A DNA stretch of 64,000 bases from Loktanella atrilutea. Its GTDB lineage: Bacteria > Pseudomonadota > Alphaproteobacteria > Rhodobacterales > Rhodobacteraceae. A model generated the notes under the pieces. It had not been told where the DNA came from, ran no database searches, and saw nothing but the letters and a program-made list of their open reading frames with translations. Positions 42,660 to 54,450 of the stretch are shown here, in pieces. Positions within the stretch are counted from its first letter, which is position 1, and each line of letters begins with the position of its first letter. The DNA is taken from assembly GCF_900128995.1 (NCBI RefSeq), contig NZ_FQUE01000005.1, positions 186,001-250,000 of the forward strand, read 5' to 3'. A program made the translations under genes and the position numbers.

Positions 42660-45600
42660 ATGCCGAATGGCTATCTCGTCGATCTGGGAACCGGCAATCG
42701 CCTGAACGGCGATGACACGGCGGGCACCGGCGTCGCAGCCTTCACCGCAAGCCAGATCCTCGGCACCGGGCAAATGGCCTACAGGGCCAGCCCCTCCGGC
42801 ACCGTCCAGACCGGGACCATCACCGGAACCTACTACCTCGCCTCCAACGGTGCGGTCTACTTCGTCCCCGACACCCCCTTCCCCGCCAACCTTAACATGC
42901 TGGCGGTGCAGTCCGCCCCCGACGTGGGGATCTACTACGGCACGTCGGGAAACGACGCGGGGCTGACGGGGACAAGCGGCAGCGATTACATCTACGGCGG
43001 TACGGGCACCGGCGGAACCGGCACCGGCAACGACACCATCAGCGCCGGCCGCGGCAATGACCGGGTCTATTCCGGCGACGGCAACGACACCGTCTACGGC
43101 GGCGCCGGCAACGACGTCATCGACGGCGGCACGGGCGACGACCTGATCAACGGCGGCGGCGGCAACGACAGCATCATCGCCGGCGATGGCAGCGACAGCG
43201 TCGACGGCGGCATCGGCAACGACATCATCGATGCCGGCGCCGGCGACGACCGTGTCGCCGGGGGCGCCGGAAACGACACCATCGCATTGGGCGAGGGCAA
43301 CAACACCGGCTACGGCGGCACCGGCACCGACACGATCACCGCCGGCAGCGGCAACGATGCCATCTTTGGCGGCGCGGGCGCCGACAGCATCAGCGCGGGC
43401 GCCGGCACCGACACGATCTTCGGCGGCGACAGCGCCGACACCATCGACGGCGGCGCCGGCGCCGACACGATCCGTGGCGAAGGCGGCGCGGACAGCATCC
43501 TCGGCGGCGACGGCAATGACCTGATCTATGGCGACGACGCGGCCCCCGCCGCCGTGACGACCGAAACGATGAGCTGGTCCGGTCAGGCCGCCACCGGCAC
43601 GGACCTGCGCAACGGATTCGTGCAGGACACCGGCAACATCCATGTCAGCGTCTCGTTCCGCGACGACGGCAGCATGACCTCTGCCAACACGAGCGACACG
43701 ACGATCTACACCGGCAGCAGCGGTCACAACGCCACGTCCTCCGTCCAGTTGCTGGGCGGCGGCGGACCGTCCATGACGACGATGATCGAGTTTGCCGCCG
43801 ACCCCGCCAGCGGCGTGTCCGACAGCGTTTCCAACGTCGGCTTCATGATCACGGATATCGATTCCGCTCCGGATCGGTTCCGGGACATCGTGACGGTCAA
43901 CGCTTATGACGCGCAGGGCAACCTTGTCCCCGTGAACTTCCAGATCAACGGCGACGAAAGCCGCAGCGGCAACACGATCACGGGTGGCGACCGCTGGGAC
44001 GAGCCGTCCGAGCAGGAGGGTTCGGTCTACGTCACCATCCCCGGACCCGTCGCCCGGATCGAGATCATCTACGACAACCCGCTTGGCATGGCCCATGCGG
44101 TCCATGTCAGCGACATCCGCTTCACCACGGTCGTGCCCACGGGCGGCAACGACACCATCGACGGCGGCGCGGGCGATGACGTCATCTACGGCGGTGCCGG
44201 AGAAGACTATCTGATCGGGCGCGACGGCACCGACAGCATCTACGGCGGCGACGGCAACGACGTGATCGATGACGTGCCCGGCGCGGACAACGGCTCAAGT
44301 GCCGATTTCTTCTACGGCGGCGCAGGCGACGACGTCCTCTATACCGGCGGCGGCGCCGATCAGGCCTACGGCGGCACCGGGGCCGACCGCATCTTCGGCG
44401 AGGAAGGCGACGACCAGTTGCACGGCGACGACGGCGCCGACATGATCTATGGCGGACAGGGGCACGACACGCTTTACGGAGGGGCGGGCAACGATGCCCT
44501 GTCCGGCGAGGACGGGAACGACACGCTCTACGGCGACGCCGGTAACGACATACTCTACGGCGACGCCGGTAACGATACCCTCTACGGCGGTGCGGGAACC
44601 GACACGCTTTACGGCGGTGCCGGCAGCGATACCTTCCATGTCAGCGATACGGACGGCCAGAATACCGTGGTCGGCGGCGAGGATGCGGGCAATACCGACA
44701 TCGATACCCTGCGGCTGAGCGGCAGCACACCCGCCACGGGCGTGACCGTCACTTTCACCGGTGCCGAGGCGGGCACCGTGACCTTCACCGGTAGTGCGGC
44801 GACCGCGAGCTTCTCGCAGATCGAGCGCGTGGTCACCACCGCCAACGCGGATACGATCAACGGCTCTGCCGCGACCGGTGGCGTCAATGTCGATGCGGGC
44901 GCGGGCAACGACAGCATCATCGGCAGCGGCGGCAACGACACCATCGTCGCGGGCGCCGGGGCGGACCGCGTCGATGCCGGCGCCGGCAACGATGTCATCG
45001 ATCTTGGCAACGACGGCGCGGCAGACGTGCTGGTGCTGCGCAACGGTTTCGGTCGCGATACCGTCATCAACGGGGACGCGCCGGTCGCCTACGCCGACGG
45101 CACCTTCTTTTCCCGCGACAAGATCGACGCCACGGGGCTGACCGACCTGAAGGGCAACCCGGTCAACACCCGTGACATCGTGGTCAGCGACGACGGTTTC
45201 GGCAACGCCGTCCTCACCTTCCCCCGTGGAGAGCAGCTTGTCCTGCAGGGCCTGCCCCCGTCCGTGGCCGGGAACGAGATGCTGCTGAACGCCATGGGCT
45301 TTCCCCTGCCCGACGGCACGGTCAGCGGCACCGCTGACGCCGATACGATCGGGCCGGGCTATACGGACGCCGACGGCGACCGGATCGACGGCAACGACAA
45401 CGTCCTGCCCGGCAGTTCCGGCAACGATGACCTGATCGAGGCGGGCGGCGGCAACGATACGGTCTATGCCGGCGAAGGCAACGACCGCGTCTTCGGCGGC
45501 ACCGGCGACGACCGGCTTTACGGCGGCAACGGCAACGACACCTTGCGGGGCGACGCCGGGAACGACACGCTCTTCGGCGATGCCGGGAACGATACGCTCT

Positions 45601-48600
45601 TCGGCGGCGACGGCAACGACACGCTGGACGGCGGCACCGGCAACGACAGCCTGTCGGGCGACGGCGGCGACGACACCTTCAGCCTGCAGGCGGGCTTCGG
45701 CACCGACACGATCACCGGCGGCGAGACGGCCGAGACGTCCGGCGACACGCTCGACGCCTCTGCCCTGACCACCGGCACCACGGTCACCTTCACCGGCGCC
45801 GAGGCGGGCACCCTGACCAGCGGCGGCAACACCGCGACCTTTACCCAGATCGAGCGGGTCATCACCGGGTCCGGCGGCGACACCATCGTGGCGGGCGCGG
45901 GCGATCAGACGATCTTCAGCGGCGCGGGGGCCGACACCATCACCGGCGGGGCCGGCAACGATACCATCGACGTCGGTGCCGCCGACAACGCCGTCGACAC
46001 GCTGATCCTGACCAACGGCTTCGGCGCCGACATCGTGACCGGCTTCGAGGGGCCCACCTCCGACGGCGGCAACGCCTTTACCGGCCACGATCGTCTGGAC
46101 GTCAGCGGGATGACGACGAACGGCCGCCCGGTGAACGTGCGCGACGTCACGGTCACCGACGACGGCGCGGGCAATGCGATCCTGGGTTTCCCGGGCGGCG
46201 AGAGCATGCTTCTGAGCGGTGTCTCTGCCAGCGCGGCGCAGAACCCGTTCTTCCTTCACGCGATGGGCATCCCCCTGTCCGACGGCACCGTGACCGGCAC
46301 CGCGGGCGCCGACACCATCGGCAATGGCTATCAGGACGCGGACGGCGACCGGATCGACGGCAACGACGCGATCCTGCCCGGATCGTCCGGCAACGACGAC
46401 GTGATCGCGGCGGGCAACGGCGACGACACGGTCTTTGCCGGCGAGGGACGCGACACGGTCTATGGCGGCGCCGGGAACGACGTGCTGCGCGGCGAAGGCG
46501 GGAACGACGCCCTGTACGGCGACGCCGGCAATGACACGCTCTATGGCGGGGACGGGGCCGACCGGTTGACGGGCGGCGCCGGTGACGACCTCATCGACGC
46601 AGGCGCCGGCGACGCGGCGACCGACACGGTCGTGCTGACCACGGGCGGCGGACACGACCGTGTCACCGGCTTCGAGGCCCCCGTCCCCAACGGCTACGGC
46701 ACCTACATTCCCGGCGACCGGCTGGATGTCACGGACCTGCGCGACGCGCTGGGCGACCCGGTCAACGTCAACGACGTGACCGTCAGCGACGACGGTGCCG
46801 GCAACGCGGTGCTGACCTTTCCGGGCGATGTCTCGGTCACGCTGGTCGGGATCAGTCCCGACACCGCCGCCGACAAGGGCTATCTCAACGCCCTCGGCAT
46901 TCCCCGGTCCGATGGCATCGTCAGCGGAACCAGCGGCGATGACATCATCGGCGCGGGCTACGCTGACCGCGACGGCGACATGGTCGATGGCAACGATGCC
47001 TTTCTGCCGGGCGCCAGAGGCGACGAGGACATCATCGAGGCCGGCGACGGCGACGACGTCGTCAGGGCGGGTGCGGGCAACGACAGTGTCTTCGGCGGCA
47101 GCGGCAACGACCTGCTGGACGGCGGCAATGGCGACGATACCCTGACCGGCGGCCTTGGGAACGACACGCTGACCGGCGGTCGCGGCAATGACGTCCTCAC
47201 CGGCGGCGACGGCGACGACACCTTCGTCGTCGTCGATCACGACGGCCACGACACGATCTATGGCGGCACCACCGGCGAAACCGACGGCGACACCCTCGAC
47301 GCCAGCGGGATGAGCGCCGATACCACCCTCGACCTGACCAAACCCGGCAGCGGCACGCTGACCGACGCCGCCGATACGGTCGTAAGCTTTCACGACCTCG
47401 AGCAATTCTTCCTTGGCGCCGGCGACGATACGGTGCTGGGGGGCGAAGGCGACGACAGCGTCGACCTTGGCGTCGGCGACGACGTGTTCCGCTTGTTCGG
47501 CGGCTTCGGCAACGACACCATCACCGGCGGGACAGGCGAAGAGACCGCGGGCGACACGCTGGACGCCGGCGCACTGACCGACGATCTGACCGTCACCCTG
47601 ACCGGCCCCGGTGCGGGCACACTGACCGACGGCACGGATACGGCAATCTTCGACCAGTTCGAACGCGTCGTCACCGGCAGCGGCGATGACACCATCACCG
47701 GCAGCGCCGGCGCCGATACGGTCTACAGCGGCGCCGGGGCGGACCGGATCGATGCCGGCGCCGGCAACGACGTCATCGACCTTGGCGCGGCGGACGGCGC
47801 CGTCGATACGGTAGTCCTGCAGGACGGCAGCGGCAATGACATCGTTTCGGCCTTCGAGGGGCCGGTGGCACGGGGCGACGGCACATTCGACAGCCGCGAC
47901 CTGCTGGACGTGACGGAACTGACCGACGCAGAGGGCAACCCGGTCAACGTCCACGACGTGACCGTCACCGACGACGGCGCAGGCAACGCACTGCTGACCT
48001 TCCCCCACGGTGAAAGCGTGGTGCTCACCGGCATTTCGCCCGCCGTGGCGGCCAGCCCGTTCTACCTCAACGCGCTTGGCGTCCCGATGTCGGACGGCAC
48101 TGTCCTTGGCACCGACGGCAACGACACGATCGATGCGGACTACGGCGACGACACCGATGGCGACCGGGTCGACGCGGGCGATACCGTCCGGCCCGGCACC
48201 GGCGCCGACGACGATCTGATCGACGCCGGTGCCGGCGACGACACGATCCGTGCCGGCGCGGGCAACGATCGCCTCCGGGGCGGCGCCGGCAATGACACCC
48301 TGTTCGGCGGCACCGGCGACGACACGCTGGATGGCGGCGATGGCGACGACCTGATCGACGGTGGCGCCGGTGACGACGTGATCCTCGCCGGGGCCGGCAA
48401 CGACACGATCACCTTCGGCCGCGGCGACAGCGTCGACGGCGGCAGCGGCGACGACACCTTCACGCTGACCGCGGACCCCGACGGCGGCCCCCGCGACATC
48501 ACCATCGACGGCGGCGACGGTTACGACACCCTGCATATCCGGAACGCGGTGCTCAGCAGCCGGACAGAGGACACGCCCGGCGACCCCTCCTCCGGCACCG

Positions 48601-49220
48601 TCATGCTGACCGACGGCAGCCGCGTCACCTTTCGCAACATCGAGGATGCGGACAACATCATCTGCTTCACCCCCGGCACCCGGATCGCCACGCCGCAGGG
48701 CGCCCGCGACATCGCGACCCTGCGCGTCGGCGATCTGGTGATGACCCGCGATCATGGCCTGCAGCCGATCCGCTGGATCAAGAGCAGGACCGTCGCTGCC
48801 ACTGGCACCTTCGCCTCGGTCCGCATCCGCCCCGGCGTCGTCACGGGGCTGGAGCGTGATCTGCTGGTCTCGCCCCAGCACCGCATGCTGTTCCAGGGCT
48901 ACCGGGCCGAACTGCTGTTCGGCGAACGCGAGGTGCTGATCGCCGCCAAGCACCTGATCGACGGCCACGCGGTCACACAGGACACAGCCGACGCCGTCAC
49001 CTACATCCACATGATGTTCGACGCGCACGAAGTCGTCTACGCCGAGGGGGCGGCGACCGAAAGCTTCCATCCCGGGTCGCTCGGCCTGACCGCGATCCAG
49101 GACGCCGCAAGGGAGGAGCTGTTCGCGATCTTCCCGGATCTGCGGTCGGATCTGAACCACTACGGAGACACCGCCCGCCGCTGCCTCAAGCGGCACGAGG
49201 CGGAACTGCTGCGGGTCTGA
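42660..49220 (+). CDS. Giant RTX calcium-binding protein with C-terminal Hint domain
   Basis: 2186 residues from the ATG at 42660, with AAGGTG upstream; a GTG at 42606 is an alternative. After about 100 non-repeat residues the protein is dominated by RTX nonapeptides (GGxGNDxxx), which bind calcium in beta-rolls. A non-repeat domain of about 190 residues interrupts them (43550-44140). About 117-residue cassettes of the form DRLDV...[22 protein letters not shown]...DGTVxGT...DGDRxDGND recur four times (near 45118, 46089, 46717, 47897). The end is a Hint domain, [17 protein letters not shown] from Cys2002, often self-cleaving. No signal peptide; type I secretion is likely, but no such system is adjacent. 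Confidence 0.92.
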   Translation: MPNGYLVDLGTGNRLNGDDTAGTGVAAFTASQILGTGQMAYRASPSGTVQTGTITGTYYLASNGAVYFVPDTPFPANLNMLAVQSAPDVGIYYGTSGNDAGLTGTSGSDYIYGGTGTGGTGTGNDTISAGRGNDRVYSGDGNDTVYGGAGNDVIDGGTGDDLINGGGGNDSIIAGDGSDSVDGGIGNDIIDAGAGDDRVAGGAGNDTIALGEGNNTGYGGTGTDTITAGSGNDAIFGGAGADSISAGAGTDTIFGGDSADTIDGGAGADTIRGEGGADSILGGDGNDLIYGDDAAPAAVTTETMSWSGQAATGTDLRNGFVQDTGNIHVSVSFRDDGSMTSANTSDTTIYTGSSGHNATSSVQLLGGGGPSMTTMIEFAADPASGVSDSVSNVGFMITDIDSAPDRFRDIVTVNAYDAQGNLVPVNFQINGDESRSGNTITGGDRWDEPSEQEGSVYVTIPGPVARIEIIYDNPLGMAHAVHVSDIRFTTVVPTGGNDTIDGGAGDDVIYGGAGEDYLIGRDGTDSIYGGDGNDVIDDVPGADNGSSADFFYGGAGDDVLYTGGGADQAYGGTGADRIFGEEGDDQLHGDDGADMIYGGQGHDTLYGGAGNDALSGEDGNDTLYGDAGNDILYGDAGNDTLYGGAGTDTLYGGAGSDTFHVSDTDGQNTVVGGEDAGNTDIDTLRLSGSTPATGVTVTFTGAEAGTVTFTGSAATASFSQIERVVTTANADTINGSAATGGVNVDAGAGNDSIIGSGGNDTIVAGAGADRVDAGAGNDVIDLGNDGAADVLVLRNGFGRDTVINGDAPVAYADGTFFSRDKIDATGLTDLKGNPVNTRDIVVSDDGFGNAVLTFPRGEQLVLQGLPPSVAGNEMLLNAMGFPLPDGTVSGTADADTIGPGYTDADGDRIDGNDNVLPGSSGNDDLIEAGGGNDTVYAGEGNDRVFGGTGDDRLYGGNGNDTLRGDAGNDTLFGDAGNDTLFGGDGNDTLDGGTGNDSLSGDGGDDTFSLQAGFGTDTITGGETAETSGDTLDASALTTGTTVTFTGAEAGTLTSGGNTATFTQIERVITGSGGDTIVAGAGDQTIFSGAGADTITGGAGNDTIDVGAADNAVDTLILTNGFGADIVTGFEGPTSDGGNAFTGHDRLDVSGMTTNGRPVNVRDVTVTDDGAGNAILGFPGGESMLLSGVSASAAQNPFFLHAMGIPLSDGTVTGTAGADTIGNGYQDADGDRIDGNDAILPGSSGNDDVIAAGNGDDTVFAGEGRDTVYGGAGNDVLRGEGGNDALYGDAGNDTLYGGDGADRLTGGAGDDLIDAGAGDAATDTVVLTTGGGHDRVTGFEAPVPNGYGTYIPGDRLDVTDLRDALGDPVNVNDVTVSDDGAGNAVLTFPGDVSVTLVGISPDTAADKGYLNALGIPRSDGIVSGTSGDDIIGAGYADRDGDMVDGNDAFLPGARGDEDIIEAGDGDDVVRAGAGNDSVFGGSGNDLLDGGNGDDTLTGGLGNDTLTGGRGNDVLTGGDGDDTFVVVDHDGHDTIYGGTTGETDGDTLDASGMSADTTLDLTKPGSGTLTDAADTVVSFHDLEQFFLGAGDDTVLGGEGDDSVDLGVGDDVFRLFGGFGNDTITGGTGEETAGDTLDAGALTDDLTVTLTGPGAGTLTDGTDTAIFDQFERVVTGSGDDTITGSAGADTVYSGAGADRIDAGAGNDVIDLGAADGAVDTVVLQDGSGNDIVSAFEGPVARGDGTFDSRDLLDVTELTDAEGNPVNVHDVTVTDDGAGNALLTFPHGESVVLTGISPAVAASPFYLNALGVPMSDGTVLGTDGNDTIDADYGDDTDGDRVDAGDTVRPGTGADDDLIDAGAGDDTIRAGAGNDRLRGGAGNDTLFGGTGDDTLDGGDGDDLIDGGAGDDVILAGAGNDTITFGRGDSVDGGSGDDTFTLTADPDGGPRDITIDGGDGYDTLHIRNAVLSSRTEDTPGDPSSGTVMLTDGSRVTFRNIEDADNIICFTPGTRIATPQGARDIATLRVGDLVMTRDHGLQPIRWIKSRTVAATGTFASVRIRPGVVTGLERDLLVSPQHRMLFQGYRAELLFGEREVLIAAKHLIDGHAVTQDTADAVTYIHMMFDAHEVVYAEGAATESFHPGSLGLTAIQDAAREELFAIFPDLRSDLNHYGDTARRCLKRHEAELLRV

Positions 49221-49309
49221 TCTCCGCCGCACGGCGCCCCGTCCCGCTGCTCGCAGACGGGCCGGCGTCGCCCCCGCCGGTGCGCCTGCCAGCGCGCCGG
49301 CGGGGCCTG

Positions 49310-49999
49310 TCAGGCGCCCAACCAGTCGCGGTAGTCGCTGACCAGCAGGTGCGTCGGGGCCACATCCTCCTCGATCCGGCTGAACCGCCCGATCGGCTCG
49401 CGAAAGATGTTGTCGGTCTCGTCGTCGTTCACGGTGCTCACTTCTCCGATCAGCACGTCGCCGCCCTCGCCCCAGAAGGCGTGCCAGTCGCCCGGCATCA
49501 GGGTGACGCTTTCGCCCGGCGACAGCTTCAGCTTCTCGCCCGGTGCGAAGTCGCGGCGCAGGCCGTCGCACATGACGGTGCCGCCTTTCGTTGCGTCGAA
49601 ATGGCCGTCAGTGTCCGAGCCGTAAAGCTCCACCACCAGCGACGCCCCGCCCCGGTTGATGATGTCCTCGGCCTTGATGACATGGGTGTGCATCGGCGAC
49701 AGCTGGTCCTGCTTGGAGATCAGCAGCTTTTCCGCATAGCACATGCCGCCGCCGCGCTGCAGGTCCGCCAGCCGCCCGTTGCGCAGGGTGAAGAGGAAGA
49801 GGCCCATCTCGTCATATCGCCCCGCGCCGTAATCGGTGATGTCCCAGCCGTTGCGCGCGCGGACGACCTCCGCCGCCTCTGCCTTGCGGGCCCTGAATTC
49901 ATCGGGCGACCAATAGGCCCATGGCGGCAGGGTGAAGCCATGGCTGCGGATCATCTCGTCCGCCTCGGCCATGATGTCGTTGATGCGGGATCGTTTCAT
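49310..49999 (-). CDS. D-lyxose/D-mannose-type sugar isomerase (cupin)
   Basis: 229 residues from the ATG at 49997-49999 (MKRSRINDIMAEADEMIRSHGFTLPPWAYW). Cupin metal ligands are visible in SPMHTHVIKAEDIINRGG and PGDWHAFWGEGGDVLIGEVS, plus GGMCYAEKLLISKQDQ. The sequence fits the D-lyxose ketol-isomerase family, which converts D-lyxose to D-xylulose and D-mannose to D-fructose with a bound metal. No sugar operon surrounds it, so the physiological substrate is unclear. Confidence 0.88.
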   Translation of the reverse strand: MKRSRINDIMAEADEMIRSHGFTLPPWAYWSPDEFRARKAEAAEVVRARNGWDITDYGAGRYDEMGLFLFTLRNGRLADLQRGGGMCYAEKLLISKQDQLSPMHTHVIKAEDIINRGGASLVVELYGSDTDGHFDATKGGTVMCDGLRRDFAPGEKLKLSPGESVTLMPGDWHAFWGEGGDVLIGEVSTVNDDETDNIFREPIGRFSRIEEDVAPTHLLVSDYRDWLGA

Positions 50000-50057
50000 G
50001 CGGGGCCTCCTGTCGCTTTGCCGCAGACTGCGGCGGGGCGGCGGGGCTTGCAAGGGG

Positions 50058-50408
50058 TCAGGGCGCGGGGCGGTCCGCCTGCCAGGCCAGCAGCGCATCG
50101 AGAGCGGGGCACAGCGCCTGACCCCAATCGGTCAGCGCATATTCCACGCGCGGCGGCACCTCCGGGTGGATGGTGCGGCGCACGAGCCCGTCCGCCTCGA
50201 GCTGGCGAAGCTGCTGGGTCAGCATCTTTTGCGACACCTCCGGGATCGCCCGTTCCAGTTCGGAAAACCGCAGGACGTGACCGCCGAACAGGTGGAACAG
50301 GATCGACAGTTTCCAGCGACCGTCGATCATCCGCAATGCTGCCACCACGCCATCCGTGGCCGTGGCGATGGTATAGGACCGCCGGTCCTGATCCTTCACA
50401 TCGGTCAT
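50058..50408 (-). CDS. HxlR-family transcriptional regulator
   Basis: 116 residues from the ATG at 50406-50408, with AAAGGTG upstream. The winged helix is ALRMIDGRWKLSILFHLFGGHVLRFSELERAIPEVSQKMLTQQLRQLEADGLVRRTIHPEVPPRVEYALTDWG, a complete HxlR domain with the conserved GRWKLSIL and VPPRVEY. HxlR proteins often sense electrophiles or oxidants through cysteines; here only one late Cys is present. Divergent from the SnoaL-like gene that it may control. Confidence 0.92.
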   Translation of the reverse strand: MTDVKDQDRRSYTIATATDGVVAALRMIDGRWKLSILFHLFGGHVLRFSELERAIPEVSQKMLTQQLRQLEADGLVRRTIHPEVPPRVEYALTDWGQALCPALDALLAWQADRPAP

Positions 50409-50437
50409 GCACGCACCTTTTCGTTCGTTACTCACCA

Positions 50438-50464
50438 TTGTGTCGGTTCTTGCAGAGGACACAA
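50438..50464. promoter_or_regulatory. Inverted repeat between hxlR-type and SnoaL-like genes
   Basis: TTGTGTC (50438-50444) and GACACAA (50458-50464) form a perfect inverted repeat with a 13-bp gap, so the half-sites are 20 bp apart centre to centre (two helical turns). It sits in the divergent promoter region. A plausible operator for the adjacent regulator. Confidence 0.5.
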
Positions 50465-50510
50465 GCGGGGCACAGATGCAGGCCATGACGCAACCCACCG
50501 GAGAGACATT

Positions 50511-50825
50511 ATGACCGACACCGTTCCCCTGCCCATCGTCCGTTACCTGACCGCCGCGACGCCAGAGGCCGTGGCCGACGCCTTTGCCGCTGACGGAGAA
50601 GCCACGGACGAAGGCCGCACCCAGCGCGGGCGCGACGCCATCATCGCCTGGCGCGAGGGCGTGGCCGCCGTGCCCTACACGCAGGAGCTTCTGTCAGCCA
50701 CCACGCAAGGCGACCGCACCGTCATCAGCACGCGCATCACCGGCGATTTCAAGGGTAGCCCGGCGCATCTGGACCTGACCTTCGATCTGGCGGGCGACAG
50801 GATCGGGCGGCTGACCATCTTCTAG
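50511..50825 (+). CDS. SnoaL/NTF2-like small protein
   Basis: 104 residues with a GGAGAG ribosome site. The pattern LPIVRYLTAATPEAVADAFAADGEATDEGRTQRGRDAIIAWREG is that of SnoaL-like/NTF2 fold proteins, and ends with a beta-rich half (TVISTRITGDFKGSPAHLDLTFDLAGDRIGRLTIF). These are small-molecule isomerase or binding folds; no activity can be assigned. Divergent from the HxlR regulator, a common arrangement for regulator and target. Confidence 0.82.
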   Translation: MTDTVPLPIVRYLTAATPEAVADAFAADGEATDEGRTQRGRDAIIAWREGVAAVPYTQELLSATTQGDRTVISTRITGDFKGSPAHLDLTFDLAGDRIGRLTIF

Positions 50826-50845
50826 GGCAGCCCGCCCGCGCGCCC

Positions 50846-51622
50846 TCAGGCGATCTTGCGCGCGGGCGTGCGCTTGCCCTGCGCCCAGTCCGCCGCGGCC
50901 CGCCCGAAGGCGGCGAAAAGCGGGCGAGAGACCTTGTCCATGCCGGCCTTGTATTCCGGGTGCCACTGGACGCCCAGCGCGAAGCCGGGCGCGTCCTTGA
51001 CGTAGATCGCCTCCGGCGTGCTGTCGGGGGCGGTGCCGTCGATGACAATGCGCTCTCCCGCGACCTTGATCCCCTGCCCGTGCAGCGAATTGGTCATCAC
51101 CTCGCGCGATCCCATCAGGCGGTGAAACACGCCGCCCTCGGTAAAGGTGATCCGGTGGCGCATCGCGAACTTCTCTTCGATCGTGCCGTCGGGGGGCATG
51201 CGGTGGTTGTCGCGCCCCGGCAAGTCGCGGATTTCGGGATAGAGCGAACCGCCGAAGGCCACGTTCATCTCCTGAAAGCCGCGGCAGATGCCAAGGATCG
51301 GCAGGCCCGCCGCCACGCAGGCGCGGATCAGCGGCAGCGCCACGCTGTCGCGGTTCCGGTCGAAGGCGCCATGCGCCTCGGTCGCGGCTTCGCCGTATTC
51401 CTCGGGGTGGACGTTGGGCCGACCGCCGGGAAACACGAAGCCGTCGCAGGCACACAGCAGATCGTCCACATCCACGACCGCCGGATCGGCGGGGATGATG
51501 ACCGGAATGGCATCGCAGACATCCTTGACCGCCTGCATGTTCATGTCGCCCGCGGCCTGCACCAGATAGCTGTCATTGATCAGGTGAGAGTTGCCGATGA
51601 TACCGATGACGGGACGGGACAC
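50846..51622 (-). CDS. Gamma-glutamyl-gamma-aminobutyrate hydrolase-family protein (class I glutamine amidotransferase)
   Basis: 258 residues. The nucleophile elbow is ILGICRGFQEMNVAFGG (active Cys), with FPGGRPNVHPEEYGE near residue 65, NSLHGQGIKV, and the His-Glu pair in VQWHPEYKAG. This is the PuuD-like subgroup, which releases GABA from gamma-glutamyl-GABA in putrescine breakdown. No other polyamine genes are nearby, so the substrate is a family-level inference. Confidence 0.9.
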   Translation of the reverse strand: MSRPVIGIIGNSHLINDSYLVQAAGDMNMQAVKDVCDAIPVIIPADPAVVDVDDLLCACDGFVFPGGRPNVHPEEYGEAATEAHGAFDRNRDSVALPLIRACVAAGLPILGICRGFQEMNVAFGGSLYPEIRDLPGRDNHRMPPDGTIEEKFAMRHRITFTEGGVFHRLMGSREVMTNSLHGQGIKVAGERIVIDGTAPDSTPEAIYVKDAPGFALGVQWHPEYKAGMDKVSRPLFAAFGRAAADWAQGKRTPARKIA

Positions 51623-51789
51623 ATGAAGCTCCTTCAGGCGAATACAGGCTGTTCATAAGCGATTTGTGCCGGATTGCCTAGGTGACGCACCGCACAGGCG
51701 CCCCTGCGCACAGGCACGGGCGACCGGCCTGCCACAGTTTGCGTCAGGAAGGCCGGGCGCGCCGCGCCATTGCCCGAAAAAGCGGCAGA

Positions 51790-52215
51790 TCAGGCCTCGC
51801 CGTCGAGGCCTGCGGCCGACAGACCCGCCATCGCCGCCACCACATCGTTGTCCGAGGTGTCGCCGGTCACGCCGACCGCACCGATCACGACGCCATGCGC
51901 CTTGACCAGCACGCCGCCCGGTACCGGCACGACGTGACCGCCGTAGACGCCGTTGACCGCCGCCATGAAATAGGGCTGCGCCTCGGCCCGCGCCATCTGC
52001 GCGCTGCCGGGCATGCCCAGCATGACGGCGCCATAGGCCTTGCCATGCGCGATGCCGAAGCGGCCGGGGGCGGCGCCGTCGGCGCGCGCAAATGCCTTCA
52101 CATGGCCGCCCGCGTCAAGCACGACGACGGACAGGGGCTTGAACCCCTTGTCGGTGCCGGTCCGCATCGCGGTCTCTATGATGCTATTGGCCTGTGCGGC
52201 GGTGATCTCGGTCAT
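51790..52215 (-). CDS. glcG: GlcG/HbpS-family protein
   Basis: 141 residues. The GlcG (DUF336) fold is seen in ITAAQANSIIETAMRTG, PLSVVVLDAGGHVKAFARADGAAPG, AHGKAYGAVMLGMPGSAQM and PVPGGVLVKAHGVVIGAVGVTGDTSDNDVVAAMAG. Related HbpS binds haem. It follows glcB by 12 bp on the same strand; in E. coli glcG and glcB also share the glycolate operon, so a role in glycolate/glyoxylate use is likely, though its exact function is not known. Confidence 0.88.
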   Translation of the reverse strand: MTEITAAQANSIIETAMRTGTDKGFKPLSVVVLDAGGHVKAFARADGAAPGRFGIAHGKAYGAVMLGMPGSAQMARAEAQPYFMAAVNGVYGGHVVPVPGGVLVKAHGVVIGAVGVTGDTSDNDVVAAMAGLSAAGLDGEA

Positions 52216-52227
52216 TCGGTCGGTCCT

Positions 52228-54360
52228 TCAGTTAGCCTTCGCTTCGGCGCGCCACGCATGCAGCAGCGGTTCCGTATAGCCCGAGGGCTGTTCGCGCCCC
52301 TTGAACACCAGATCGCAGGCCGCCTTGAACGCCGGTCCGTCGAAGCCCGGCGCCATCGGCGTATAGGCCGCGTCACCCTTGTTCTGATTGTCCACGACGG
52401 CGGCCATCTTCTTCATGACCTCCATCATCCGGTCCTCTGTCATCACGCCGTGCAGCAGCCAGTTCGCCAGCGCCTGTGACGAGATGCGGCAGGTCGCGCG
52501 ATCCTCCATCAGCTGGATGTCATGGATGTCGGGCACCTTGGAACACCCCACCCCCTGATCGACCCAGCGCACCACGTAGCCGAGGATGCCCTGCGCGTTG
52601 TTCTCAAGCTCTGCCGTAATCTGATCCTCGGACCAGTTCCGGCCCTGCGCCACCGGGATCGTCAGCAGATCCTCCAGCGTGCCGCGCGCACCGCCCTGCT
52701 TGATCTCGTCCTGCCGGGCCAGCACGTCGATCTGATGATAGTGCGTGGCGTGCAGCGTCGCCGCGGTCGGCGACGGCACCCAGGCGCAGTTCGCACCGGC
52801 CTGCGGGTGGTTGGACTTCTCCGCCAGCATCCGCTCCATCAGGTCCGGCATCGCCCACATGCCCTTGCCGATCTGGGCCTTGCCCTGCAACCCGCAGGCC
52901 AGCCCGATATCGACGTTGCGGTCCTCGTAGGCCTTGATCCAGGGCGCGTTCTTCATCTCGCCCTTGGGAATCATCGGACCTGCCTCGATGGCGGTATGGA
53001 TCTCGTCCCCCGTCCGGTCGAGGAAGCCGGTGTTGATGAAGGCGACCCGATCCTTTGCCGCCCGGATGCATGCCTTGAGGTTGACGGAGGTCCGCCGCTC
53101 CTCGTCCATGATCCCCAGCTTGACGGTGTTCGCGGGCAGGCCAAGCGCCTTTTCGACGGCGGTGAAGATGTCGTCGGCGAAGGCCACTTCCTCCGGCCCG
53201 TGCATCTTCGGCTTCACGACATAGACGGACCCCGCGACGGAATTGCGGATACCGTCTGTCTTCTGCAGATCGTGCATCGCGATCATCACGGTGCACATCG
53301 CGTCCAGCAGGCCCTCGCCCACCTCGCGCCCTTCTGCGTCCAGCACGGCGGGATTGGTCATCAGGTGGCCCACGTTGCGGATCAGCATCAGTGACCGGCC
53401 CTTCACGTCCATCTCGTCGCCTTCGGGCGTCGTGAATCCGCGGTCGCCATGAAGGGCACGGGTAAAGGTCTCGCCGCCCTTCGTTACCTCTTCGGTCAGG
53501 TCGCCGCGCATCAGGCCCAGCCAGTTCGCATAGGCCAGCACCTTGTCCTCTGCGTCGACGGCGGCGACGGAATCCTCGCAATCCATGATGGCGGAGATCG
53601 CGGATTCGAACCGGATGTCGCTGATGCCGGCGCGGTCCTGCGCGCCGATCCGGCTTTTCGGATCTACTTCAATCTCGATCAGCAAGCCATTGACGCGCAA
53701 CAGGATCGTCAGCGCATCGCCGGCGCCGGTATAGCCCGCGAACTGCCCCTGATCCGCCAGCTGCGGCGTCAGCATCCCGTCCTCGACGCTCAGCGCCTCG
53801 ATATCGGCCCAGGACCCGTGGGCCAGCGGCGCGACCTTGTCCAGATGCGCGCGCCCCCAAGCGATCGCCCGCGCACCGCGGTCCGCGTCATAGCCCTTGC
53901 CCTGCGGCAGATCGCCCAGCGCGTCGGTGCCGTAAAGCGCGTCATAGAGGCTGCCCCACCGCGCGTTGGCAGCGTTCAGGGCGAAGCGCGCGTTCATGAT
54001 CGGCACGACAAGCTGCGGTCCGGGGATGCTGGCGATCTCGGGGTCGACATGCTGGGTGCCGACGGTGAAATCCGGCCCCTCGGGCACGAGGTAGCCGATC
54101 TCTTCCAGAAAGGCGCGGTAGGCAGCGGCGTCGAAATCCTCCTCGCGGTGGTCGCGGTGCCAGGCGTCGATCCGGGCCTGCAGGTCTTCGCGCTTGGCCA
54201 GCAGGTCGCGGTTCCGCGGCCCCATCTCGTCGACAAGCCCGGCGAAACCGGTCCAGAAAGCCTCGGCCGTGATGCCCGTCCCGGGCAGCGCCGCAGTCTC
54301 GATAAACTCTGCAAGGACCGGTGCAACCTGAAGGCCGGCCCTGTTGATGCGTTCCACCAT
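52228..54360 (-). CDS. glcB: Malate synthase G
   Basis: 710 residues, full length for the G isoform. It condenses glyoxylate and acetyl-CoA to malate. Characteristic stretches are [127 protein letters not shown] and [15 protein letters not shown]. It forms a pair with the downstream glcG. Isocitrate lyase and glycolate oxidase genes are not in the window. Confidence 0.97.
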   Translation of the reverse strand: MVERINRAGLQVAPVLAEFIETAALPGTGITAEAFWTGFAGLVDEMGPRNRDLLAKREDLQARIDAWHRDHREEDFDAAAYRAFLEEIGYLVPEGPDFTVGTQHVDPEIASIPGPQLVVPIMNARFALNAANARWGSLYDALYGTDALGDLPQGKGYDADRGARAIAWGRAHLDKVAPLAHGSWADIEALSVEDGMLTPQLADQGQFAGYTGAGDALTILLRVNGLLIEIEVDPKSRIGAQDRAGISDIRFESAISAIMDCEDSVAAVDAEDKVLAYANWLGLMRGDLTEEVTKGGETFTRALHGDRGFTTPEGDEMDVKGRSLMLIRNVGHLMTNPAVLDAEGREVGEGLLDAMCTVMIAMHDLQKTDGIRNSVAGSVYVVKPKMHGPEEVAFADDIFTAVEKALGLPANTVKLGIMDEERRTSVNLKACIRAAKDRVAFINTGFLDRTGDEIHTAIEAGPMIPKGEMKNAPWIKAYEDRNVDIGLACGLQGKAQIGKGMWAMPDLMERMLAEKSNHPQAGANCAWVPSPTAATLHATHYHQIDVLARQDEIKQGGARGTLEDLLTIPVAQGRNWSEDQITAELENNAQGILGYVVRWVDQGVGCSKVPDIHDIQLMEDRATCRISSQALANWLLHGVMTEDRMMEVMKKMAAVVDNQNKGDAAYTPMAPGFDGPAFKAACDLVFKGREQPSGYTEPLLHAWRAEAKAN

Positions 54361-54450
54361 GACGATCTCCCTCGCGCTGCGTTGCAGGCTGGCTACAGCA
54401 TCATGCGAATGACGTAAAGGGATGGTCAGAAATACTTACCAATCCGGCAG

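Noticed and set aside
42960-48560. Regularly spaced short repeats that superficially suggest a CRISPR-like array
   Set aside because: They lie in one long open frame and encode calcium-binding GGxGNDxxx nonapeptides, with no conserved repeat/unique spacer alternation and no cas genes.
44295-49571. A 1758-codon open frame on the minus strand opposite the RTX gene
   Set aside because: It mirrors the repetitive, high-GC codon pattern of the RTX gene, is Val/Ala/Asp/Gly-rich with no family features, and would also run through the antisense of the Hint domain and downstream gene. A shadow of the true coding strand.
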